Part shown: piece after piece, positions 1 through 6,941 of the stretch
How the letters are laid out: each line of letters starts with the position of its first letter
Position numbering within the stretch: the stretch's first letter is position 1
NCBI GenBank assembly: GCA_023807065.1
Contig: JAJJLU010000820.1
Coordinates: 1-17,855, forward strand
Source of the DNA: Isotricha intestinalis
Taxonomy: Eukaryota > Ciliophora > Litostomatea > Vestibuliferida > Isotrichidae
Direction: 5' to 3'
DNA length: 17,855 nt
Notes under the pieces: generated by a model
What the model was told of the DNA's origin: nothing
The model's database searches: none
What the model saw: only the letters and a program-made list of their open reading frames with translations
Program-made: the position numbers and the translations under genes

Positions 1-17
1 AATCCCCAATCCCCAAG
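1..17. repeat. Telomeric C-strand repeat, CCCCAAT type
   Basis: The window begins AATCCCCAATCCCCAAG, about two and a half copies of a CCCCAAT unit, followed at once by AT-rich DNA. The C-rich strand reads inward from the left edge, which is the expected orientation for a left chromosome end. Known ciliate telomeres are CCCCAA in Tetrahymena and CCCCAAAA in hypotrichs. A seven-base C4A2T unit fits what I recall for rumen entodiniomorphs, but I cannot confirm that here. So few copies remain that trimming or a short internal repeat is possible. Being at base 1 of the window makes a telomere the simplest reading. Confidence 0.75.
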
Positions 18-200
18 TTTTTTATGAATAGTTTTTTTAGTTTTACGTTCATCTTTTTGTTTCTTTTTTATTTTTATGTAAAAAAAAATTAAAAAAATCC
101 TATAGAAAAAAAATTAAAAAAATATTAATTTATAGTTAAAAATCTATTTATTTAAATGTTGATTTTATTATATTTTTGGATAATATATATTAAAAAATTT

Positions 201-301
201 ACTTAAGATGAGTACACCCTCCAGTATAGACAGGGAGGTGCCATCTGAACGAATGTTAGAGGGGAGTATCGATCTAAATTGGAACAATATTAATTATTTT
301 T
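201..301 (+). ncRNA. Candidate structured small RNA 1 (family unknown)
   Basis: A GC-rich island in very AT-rich DNA folds on paper into two hairpins. In the first, 206-210 pairs with 242-246 (AGATG/CATCT), and inside it CACC-TCC (215-222, one bulged C at 219) pairs with GGAGGTG (234-240) around an 11-nt loop. In the second, TTAGA (256-260) pairs with TCTAA (273-277). A TATATAT box lies near 185-191 and a T5 run at 297-301, as for a Pol III gene with an upstream promoter, though both are cheap in such DNA. I compared it from memory with U1-U6, 5S, SRP, U3, RNase P and tRNA. Only a short ATTGGAAC stretch recalls U6, and the ACAGAGA box is missing. AAGATGA (205-211) and CTGA (245-248) faintly resemble C and D boxes. 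The strand is chosen from the T run. Confidence 0.4.
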
Positions 302-466
302 AAAACTAAAAATTTTAGTAATATTTATTAATTCAATTTATTTATCTTTTTGATTTACTTGTTTATTATTTAATTCTTTTAAAATTATCTTAAAATATAT
401 ATAATTCAATTTGTTAATTTTTTTACTTTTTACGACATCTCATATCTTTATGTAAAATATTGAGAA

Positions 467-546
467 AGCTGACAGCCTGCAGCTGCTCGATTCCAATAAT
501 TTTAGAAACACCGTAATTTTATATAAAATATTATAGTGTTTTTTTG
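467..546 (+). ncRNA. Candidate structured small RNA 2, snRNA-like layout
   Basis: A second GC-rich island. AGCTG (467-471) can pair with CAGCT (480-484). After a single-stranded stretch containing AATTTTAG (498-505), which resembles an Sm-protein site, AAACAC (506-511) pairs with GTGTTT (536-541), enclosing a perfect AT palindrome (516-529). A T6 run ends at about 545. Hairpin, Sm-like site, 3' hairpin is the order seen in Sm-class snRNAs, but I find no U1, U2, U4 or U5 signature. CTCGATTCC (487-495) resembles a tRNA T-loop, yet its flanks do not pair and no A box is present. The 5' end is not defined. It could instead be a decayed tRNA or chance. Confidence 0.3.
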
Positions 547-959
547 ATTAAAATAAATACAAAAAATAATGAAAAAAGAATTCATCAAAATTTATATATA
601 TTTATAATCATGAAAATAATAGATAATCAATTTTTTTTCAAAAATAAAAATATTGTTTGAAACAATGTTTTTGTTATTTTCTAAACTTAATTATAATTAA
701 AATGATAAATTATATTGATTTTTGATTATATATTAAAATATAATAATTTTCATAAAATATTATAATTAAATTTAAATTATAAATTAATAAAACATAATCT
801 CCATAACTTTTATATACAAAAAATTTAATTTTTTATAATAATAACCATTTAAATATCTAACTTTTTATTAGATATTTTATTTTATTTTAATTTTTTTATA
901 TTACAAACAACAAAAAAAGATATTTTTTCATTATTATACAATAATTAATATTAGAAATA

Positions 960-1120
960 ATGAGTGAAATAAACCCTCTTGAAGTAAGTTAAAAAAGCTG
1001 CAGTGTTTTTTAAAAATTGGAGAAATTAAAATACCTAAAGAAACTTATTGTATTTTTGGTTTTTGGTTAATATATCTTGTATCAAAATATTGGAATAAGA
1101 GACATTATAAACAAATCTAA
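960..1120 (+). CDS. Possible 46-residue spliced small protein
   Basis: ATG at 960 opens eight codons (MSEINPLE), then a stretch from 984 to 1003 that starts GTAAGT and ends GCTGCAG. Removing those 20 nt joins the frame to 38 further codons ending at TAA 1118-1120. The second exon holds a hydrophobic core (CIFGFWLIYLV) followed by a basic tail (KYWNKRHYK), so the product would be a tiny single-pass membrane protein. Twenty nt is short for an intron but within the range of ciliates. The open 38-codon exon and its tryptophans are unusual in such AT-rich DNA, which favours a real gene. A pyrimidine-rich ATAG near 1188 could be another splice acceptor, so the gene may run longer. I do not recognise the protein. 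Confidence 0.4.
984..1003 (+). other. Candidate 20-nt intron
   Basis: Starts with the consensus donor GTAAGT, ends GCTGCAG, and lies in phase 0 after codon 8 of the possible small gene. Without removal the frame stops two codons later (GTA AGT TAA). The support is only the frame restoration and the good donor; transcript data would decide. Confidence 0.4.
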
Positions 1121-1401
1121 ATTTAATACATTATTTTCTTTTTCCTGTTATTTTAATATTAATATCTTGTTTATTTCCTTTTTATAGTTCTGTTACTGAT
1201 TATTTGGCATATAAAGTAGTAATTTGAAGATAATAGAAATTATTTTTTAATTAATAAAAAATAATTAGAATTGAAACCCAAACATAGCTCAGGTTTATAT
1301 AAAAAAATGCAGAAGAAGTAATTGGAAATGATAAAAAAAATGATGAATCTAGATTTTGAAATGAATGATGGAGAAAAAATAATAAAAATATTTTGATTAT
1401 T

Positions 1402-2038
1402 TCAATCATCAACATCATCAATAAAAGGGTCACTAGAAGGACCAATTTTCTTCTGTTTGTAAAATATATTCTTTAGGTTCTAAAATATCAGTCATAAAAT
1501 TTATTTTTTCATTCCAAAAAGTTCAATGATTTTTTATTTTTGTAAATTCTTGAGCAATTTGTTCTTTTTTTCGTTTTATTATATTATTTAATTTTATTAT
1601 TTTTGAATTCTTCTTTTTTTCTTTTTAAAAAAAGTCTGAAAATCTTCTTCTAAGTTATTAAATTCTTTCTCTACTTCAATAACAAATAATTTAATTTCAT
1701 TATAATTTTCTCTTACTTTTTCATTTATTTTACCATGATTTTCAACTAATTCTTCAATAAAAGGAGATTTTTCAACTTTTTTTTGATATTCTTTTATTTT
1801 TAAAAATTTATAGTTATATTAAAGAAAATAAATCGAAATCATCAAAAATTGGCATTATTAATTTATTTATTTTTGTTTTTTTATAATCTATTTTTCTTCT
1901 ATCTCCTAATATTGAACCTAAATATTTTTTTGCTCTTTCTTTTGGAGTTTCATCATTTAAAGCAACACTAGGTTTTGTTATTATATCTTTTGGATAAAAA
2001 TAGGAATTTAAAAAATCCATTTTAATTTTTTTTCTCAT
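1402..2038 (-). pseudogene. Frameshifted gene, likely pseudogene; product unknown
   Basis: Reading leftward, an intact start (ATG 2038-2036, or the second Met at 2020) gives a 74-codon frame with a protein-like sequence (DETPKERAKKYLGSILGDRR) that stops at 1814. A second frame, shifted by one, is open from about 1818 to 1597 and encodes a charged helical stretch (VEKSPFIEELVENHGK...VEKEFNNLEEDFQ). After an A-rich run a third frame continues (EQIAQEFTKIKNH), meets a TGA at 1525-1523, then resumes (TFWNEKINF...EPKEYIL...EENW). One more single-base shift leads to GPSSDPFIDDVDD and a TGA at 1404-1402. No GT donor lies where the first shift occurs, so canonical introns do not explain it. Neighbouring long genes are intact, so general sequence error is unlikely. 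I read it as one decayed gene; programmed frameshifting is the alternative. I do not recognise the family. Confidence 0.55.
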
Positions 2039-2057
2039 TATATTTTATTTATAATAA
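2039..2057. promoter_or_regulatory. Very short divergent start region
   Basis: Only 19 bp separate the ATG of the minus-strand frameshifted gene (2038) from the ATG of the plus-strand Asn-rich gene (2058), or 37 bp if the minus gene starts at its second Met. The spacer is pure A/T and contains TATAAAT on the minus strand and TATAATAA on the plus strand. Both genes must have almost no 5' leader or overlapping transcription starts. No specific promoter element can be named. Confidence 0.45.
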
Positions 2058-2705
2058 ATGGATTCTAATCAAGAAAATGAAAAAGAAGATAAAGAAAAAG
2101 TAAATGAAGAAATAAAAGAAAATGATATTAATCTAATTAAAGATTCAGAAAATAAAAAAGTAACCGAAATTAATGAAGATAATAATAAAAAAACAGAAAT
2201 CGATAACAATGGAATTAATTACTTTTATACAAAATCAGATTTTAATTTAACAACATCATTTGAAGATTTTGAAAATAAAATTCAAGAATTAAAAGATAAA
2301 ATAAACCAAAATAAAATGGGTAAAACATTTAATATATCAAATTCAAATAATAAAAATTTTTCAGCTACTCAGAATTTAAATATAAAAAAATTAAATGATA
2401 ATTCAATGACAAGAAATAAATTAAAAGAATTATTTACTTTAATAGGAGGTCCTGGAAAAGTAAATGGAAAAACAAGTTTAATGAATAATAAACCTCCAAT
2501 TACATTTAATGATTTAAATTCACCAATTAATAATTATAAAAAATCATATTCCAAAATTTCAACTAAAAAAAATAATAATAATACTAATAATAGATTAATT
2601 TATAAAAATACTCCAGCGAAAAGAAACAATGATAAAAATATTATTAAAAATAAAAATCAAAGTAAATCTTTTGGTTTTTCTACATTGCATTCAAATAAAA
2701 AAAGA

Positions 2706-2737
<32 letters not shown>

Positions 2738-3053
2738 TAATAAAGGAAAAAATTATTTAAAATATTTTAAACCTATTACAATGAATTCTATTAAAAATAC
2801 TTCTTTTAATAAACAAGAAAATAAAAAAAAAGAAAATATTTTTAATAAAAAATATTATAGAGGAGAATTAGATAATTTTAATTATTTATTATTTGGGAAT
2901 AACTCATCTAAAAAATATGGAAAAAAAAATAATAAAGAAGAAGAGACAATTGATCCTTTCTTTAATCCTCCAATTAAAACATCATTAAATAAAAAATTAA
3001 ATTTTAGAACAATTAATGGAGGAGATAATTTTTTCTCATCTAAATATTCATGA
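2058..3053 (+). CDS. Asn/Lys-rich low-complexity protein, unknown
   Basis: An uninterrupted 331-residue frame starting MDSNQENEKEDKEK. The first 50 residues are strongly acidic and charged. A short, more conserved-looking segment (residues about 66-130) has a helical stretch (FEDFENKIQELKDKI) and the motif ELFTLIGGPGKVNGK. The rest is basic and Asn-rich with a run of ten Asn encoded by an AAT repeat. The C-terminus (FKPITMNSIKNT, DPFFNPPIKTSLNKKLNF) looks like a string of short linear motifs. No signal peptide, membrane segment or known domain is visible. It ends in TGA, followed by 12 more open codons before a TAA, so readthrough is conceivable but not needed. It is probably an intrinsically disordered scaffold or microtubule-associated protein; that is a guess from composition only. 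Confidence 0.8.
2706..2735 (+). repeat. (AAT)10 microsatellite coding for poly-Asn
   Basis: Ten perfect AAT codons inside the Asn-rich gene encode ten Asn in a row, followed by GAT AAT. Such trinucleotide tracts are prone to length change between copies and strains. Confidence 0.9.
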
Positions 3054-3295
3054 GTAAATAATAATATTCCAAAAATTAATATGATAATATAAAAAATCTG
3101 AAATTAAATTTAAATAAATTTCTTTTAAATAATATTATTAAAAATATTTTAATTTATTTACAATTAAAAAATAAGATTTGTTCAAACAATTTTAAAAAAA
3201 TATTTATGTTTAAATTATTATTTTCTTTATTATTAATAATAAAAAATTCTTTGATTTTTTCTTATTTTTATAATATTCTTTTATTTTATAAAAAT

Positions 3296-6226
3296 ATGGA
3301 TTTTGATAATAAATATGAAAATTTAAGTGAAGATGAATTTAAGAAACAATTAAATGAGAAAATAGAAAAATATTTTAAGAACCATAAATTTTTAGAAGAA
3401 AAAAATTTAAAAGAATTTTTAAAAGAAATTAATTTGGATGAATGGGAATCAGAAGAAGAAATTCAATATTTATGGATACATTTAAGTCAATATTCAAATA
3501 CATATCAATTAAATTATGAAGAAACTAAAAAAGGAATAAATGATTTTATTTTTGATTCAACTGAAAATAATATGAATAATAGAATGAGTTTAAGAATTTC
3601 AAAAAGATTATCTAAAAATATAAAAAATAAAGAAATTAAAGAAAAAAAAAATTTAAAACATTTACTTGAAGAAACTGAACCTGAATATTTAAGAAAAATA
3701 TTATGTTATTTTAAAATGTTACATTTTCAAAAAAGAGAAATTATAACTGAACAAGAAATAAGAAACATAACTCAGAAATTTTTTTTATTAAAAATATATG
3801 AAAAAGATTTCATTCAATTTATTCAATTTTTTGCAGAAAAAATAGAAACAGATTTAAATATAGAATATAAAATCAATAGAAATGAATATTTTAATATAGA
3901 ACAAAATTTATTAAATATAATAAAACCTTATAAAAAAGATTATTTAAATAATAAAATAAATGAATATGGAAATTCAAATTCTTATTATAATGAAATAATA
4001 AATGATATAATTGATAATGAAAAAGAATCTGAAATTTATTCTGATTTTATTCAACAAGAATATGAAAGTGATAATAATTATTTAAAAGATGAATTAGTTT
4101 TTCTTAGTGAAAGAAGACAAATTAAAGAGGAAATTTTAAGAGAATTTTGTTATAAATTTGAAAATGACATTAAAGAATTAAAAGATGAATATATTAAATT
4201 AAATGAACAAATGACTAATTTAAATAATAATAATAATGAAGAATATGATTTAAAAATAAATAACTTAATGGAAGAAATTTATGCTTTAAAGAGAGATAAA
4301 GAAAGAAAAAATGATAAAATTAATAGTTTAAATAATTATATTAAAGATATAGAAATTGAAAATCAAAAAATTATAAGTGAAAAAAATGAAAAAGAAAATA
4401 ATATAATTAATTTAAAAAAAAAAATTGATGATTTATTAATTAAAAATCAAGCTTTGGAAACTTCTTATAAATTTGGAGTTGATGAATTATTAAAAAAAAT
4501 ACAATTAGAAAATAAAAGAAATGAAGAAAATGAAAATCAAAAAATAGTAGATGATAATATAATTTTAGAAAATGAAAATCAAATAAATTTATTTAAGGGA
4601 ATGTCAATAAAAGATATTATGAATTATTCTATAAAAATAAAAAATGAAAATAAAAATTTAATGAATGAAATAAATGATTTAGAAAATAAAATATTAGAAT
4701 TAGATAAAAAAGAAAAAGAAAATTTAAATATTATAGAAGAATATAAAGAAAATATTATAATAATAAAAAGTGAAAATGATAAATTAAAAACAGAATTGGA
4801 AGAAATAAAAAATGAAAATGAATTAAATAAGATGTTTCGTCCATCAAATATTTTAAGATTATCATTACAAAAAAAAGAAGAAAAAAAAGAAAATCAATTA
4901 TTAATTTCAAAAACCAATAAAGGAATATTATTTGAAGAAATAAAACCAAATCAATTAGAAAGAGAAAATTTATTCGAAACAAAAAAATCAGAAAAAAAAT
5001 CAAATATGTCAAAAACAAATAAAAAATCAGAATTAAGAATTTTAAAAGCAAAAGATGCAATTAATAAACTTGATTTAAATAAAATCAATGATGATATAAA
5101 TTTACCTTTAAGAAATCCTTTTGAAATGGCAAAAGAAGAAGAAAATAGTATTACAACAAGTAAAACAAGAAAATTAACTAAATTAAATAAAATAAATATT
5201 CAACCAGATTTAAATAATTTAAATCCAATTAAAAGAAATAAAAGTTTTTCTCCTAAATTTAATTATCATTCAATTAATAAAAGTTTATCTATAAATAAAA
5301 TTAATCCTGATTCAATTTCTCAATTTTTAATGGATAGAGCAAAAAATTTAAGTGGTAATGAAATAGAAAATAAGAATAATAATAATTCTATTAATAAAGA
5401 TATAAGAAAAAATTTTGATAATCTGTATTTAAAAAATTATACTAAAATAATTAATTATATAGAAGATACAAATAGAAATTTTAATTCTTATGAATTATTT
5501 ACTGATGATTGTTATTTACTTGATATAAAAACAAAAATGAGACAATATATTTTAACTATAACTAATGAAACAATTATTTTATTTGATTTACTTGATTTTT
5601 CATCAAATAAAATGATTCAAAGAAGTGATTTAAAAAAAGTTTTTGTTTCAAATGAAAATTTAAATTTAATTATTTTTAGATTTAATATAAATGATGATTT
5701 AATTTTAGAGGTTATGAGAAGAAGAAATTTATTAGAATATTTGAAAAAAAATGTCATTGTTGGAATTATTCAAGATGAAATTGAATTTATTAAAACAAAT
5801 CAATTTATTTATAATGAAGGAAAAGAAATTAAAAAAAAAATATTATATAATTTTAGAATATTCAATTATTTCCCTTATTTTGAATATTGTAATTATTTTG
5901 GATATTTACTCAGATATAAACAAATATTAAAAAGTAAATTTGTTGAAAAATTTATTGTTTTAACAGATATGGGTTTAATTATATTTAATAATCCTTTACT
6001 TCCACCCAAACATATAATTTCATTAGAAAAAAGTAAAATAAAGAAATATAAAGAAATTACTTATGGAAAACCTTTTGGATTTGAAATAATATCTTATAAT
6101 CAAACATATATTTTCTTTGCCAAGACTGAAGAATCCTTAAATAAATGGATAATAGAAATACAAAAAATAACTCAAAGATACTTGTGTGATATTAAAAACT
6201 TTAATTTCAAAAATGAATCGATATAA
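3296..6226 (+). CDS. Coiled-coil protein with TH1-like and PH domains
   Basis: A 976-residue protein if started at ATG 3296. The frame is open back to ATG 3206, but those 30 extra residues are a Phe/Leu/Ile translation of AT-rich spacer. TATAAA sits three bases before 3296, the same spacing as at the kinase start. Residues 1-200 are helical and resemble degenerate EF-hand-like pairs without clear calcium ligands. Residues about 268-511 form a long charged coiled coil. About 512-710 is a basic Ser/Asn-rich linker. Residues about 722-815 (YILTITNETIILFDL...DLKKVFVS) look like a myosin-tail TH1-type lipid-binding fold. About 862-957 looks like a PH domain, with an F-x-L-T-x-x-G-L-I-I-F strand and the expected C-terminal helix Trp (W951). 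The likely role is a cortical or membrane-linked adaptor that binds phosphoinositides. The PH call is fairly firm, TH1 less so. Confidence 0.85.
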   Translation: MDFDNKYENLSEDEFKKQLNEKIEKYFKNHKFLEEKNLKEFLKEINLDEWESEEEIQYLWIHLSQYSNTYQLNYEETKKGINDFIFDSTENNMNNRMSLRISKRLSKNIKNKEIKEKKNLKHLLEETEPEYLRKILCYFKMLHFQKREIITEQEIRNITQKFFLLKIYEKDFIQFIQFFAEKIETDLNIEYKINRNEYFNIEQNLLNIIKPYKKDYLNNKINEYGNSNSYYNEIINDIIDNEKESEIYSDFIQQEYESDNNYLKDELVFLSERRQIKEEILREFCYKFENDIKELKDEYIKLNEQMTNLNNNNNEEYDLKINNLMEEIYALKRDKERKNDKINSLNNYIKDIEIENQKIISEKNEKENNIINLKKKIDDLLIKNQALETSYKFGVDELLKKIQLENKRNEENENQKIVDDNIILENENQINLFKGMSIKDIMNYSIKIKNENKNLMNEINDLENKILELDKKEKENLNIIEEYKENIIIIKSENDKLKTELEEIKNENELNKMFRPSNILRLSLQKKEEKKENQLLISKTNKGILFEEIKPNQLERENLFETKKSEKKSNMSKTNKKSELRILKAKDAINKLDLNKINDDINLPLRNPFEMAKEEENSITTSKTRKLTKLNKINIQPDLNNLNPIKRNKSFSPKFNYHSINKSLSINKINPDSISQFLMDRAKNLSGNEIENKNNNNSINKDIRKNFDNLYLKNYTKIINYIEDTNRNFNSYELFTDDCYLLDIKTKMRQYILTITNETIILFDLLDFSSNKMIQRSDLKKVFVSNENLNLIIFRFNINDDLILEVMRRRNLLEYLKKNVIVGIIQDEIEFIKTNQFIYNEGKEIKKKILYNFRIFNYFPYFEYCNYFGYLLRYKQILKSKFVEKFIVLTDMGLIIFNNPLLPPKHIISLEKSKIKKYKEITYGKPFGFEIISYNQTYIFFAKTEESLNKWIIEIQKITQRYLCDIKNFNFKNESI

Positions 6227-6407
6227 TCATAGGTTTTTATTGTTTAATATATTAATAAAATTTTACACCTTATTTCAAATAAATAATTTCTAAAAAATAA
6301 TTCTATATAAAGAAAAGCATTTTAAAACTCCAAAAAAAAATAATTAAAAAAAAAAAAAAAAATAACTGAAAAATCCAAAAAAAAAGAAAAAAAAAAGAAA
6401 ATATAAA
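6227..6407. other. Short spacer with long A tracts
   Basis: The spacer before the CIMIP1-like gene ends in an A-rich leader, including 17 A in a row (6346-6362), and TATAAA at 6402-6407 directly abuts the ATG. The same combination of A tract and TATAAA precedes the kinase and fructokinase starts. Confidence 0.5.
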
Positions 6408-6791
6408 ATGGCAGAAAAAGTAGGAAAAGAGAAAGTAATAGATGTAGTATCTCAAGATAAAGATTGGAGAGGAGTAATAGAAAACGAATTAAGATGTCAA
6501 GAAAATTGGCAGAAAGATTGGGGTTTTTTAGCAGATAATTCAATAACAGAGAATCCAAAAACAAAAGACGAAAGAATTCAAGCTTTAGAAGAAAAATTAA
6601 AATCAATGAGTGATGTGAAAATTGATAGTGTTAGTAAAATGCAATATATTGGTCCTTCTTATGATATTTTAGAAACTCAATATAATAAAAGAAAAACTAC
6701 TGAATTAATGCCTCAAACTAGAAGACCTAAAAAAATATCTAAAGCTTATGCTTTTTTAAAAGCACAAGGTGTTATTAGTGATGAAAAATAA
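6408..6791 (+). CDS. Ciliary microtubule inner protein, CIMIP1/C20orf85-like
   Basis: A 127-residue protein whose residues 17-42 (DKDWRGVIENELRCQENW, then QKDWGFL) match the signature of the C20orf85/LLC1 family, now called CIMIP1: D-x-x-W, a helix, then a x-NW-x-x-(N/D)WGFL core. Members of this small family lie on the inner wall of ciliary doublet microtubules and help stabilise them. The length fits the human protein (about 137 residues). The C-terminal half (SMSDVKIDSVSKMQYIGPSYDILE...SKAYAFLKAQGVISDEK) is less conserved but has the extended shape typical of microtubule inner proteins. TATAAA immediately precedes the ATG. The presence of this gene supports a ciliated host. The family call rests on recalled motif similarity. 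Confidence 0.85.
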   Translation: MAEKVGKEKVIDVVSQDKDWRGVIENELRCQENWQKDWGFLADNSITENPKTKDERIQALEEKLKSMSDVKIDSVSKMQYIGPSYDILETQYNKRKTTELMPQTRRPKKISKAYAFLKAQGVISDEK

Positions 6792-6941
6792 AAAAAAATT
6801 TTTTTTGAAATTTTCGTTTTAAATTCACTTATTTTTTAAATTATTTTTTTTCTTTTTAATTTTTAATGATAATAAACTATAATAAATTGTATTTGAATGA
6901 ATTTTTAAAAAGAATAAATAAAAAAAAAAAAATATAAAATT

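Larger units (their letters stand above)
18..959. other. Subtelomeric region without protein genes
   Basis: About 940 bp of extremely AT-rich DNA between the telomere repeat and the first candidate gene. I see no open frame of convincing length or composition on either strand. The only departures from the AT background are two compact GC-rich patches, near 206-277 and 467-512, annotated separately as possible RNA genes. The rest is A/T runs with short chance palindromes. Confidence 0.6.

Noticed and set aside
281..290. ATTGGAACAATA similarity to the start of U6 snRNA
   Set aside because: The following ACAGAGA box and the internal stem of U6 are absent, and the match lies at the wrong end of the structured patch.
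480..500. CTCGATTCC as a tRNA T-arm
   Set aside because: The five bases on each side do not pair and no A box or acceptor stem is found upstream.
1251..1445. 64-codon Leu/Ile/Phe-rich minus-strand frame that looks like a membrane protein
   Set aside because: It overlaps the end of the frameshifted gene in another frame, where GPSSDPFIDDVDD reads as protein. The hydrophobic composition is what AT-rich antisense or off-frame sequence gives.
3051..3092. TGA of the Asn-rich gene as a sense codon, extending it by 12 codons
   Set aside because: The extension is short and Asn/Ile-rich like the spacer, and no long gene here has an in-frame TGA, so a plain stop is simpler.
4755..5060. 101-codon hydrophobic minus-strand frame
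   Set aside because: It is a shadow of the Lys/Glu/Asn-rich coiled-coil coding strand, whose complement yields Leu/Phe/Ile runs.
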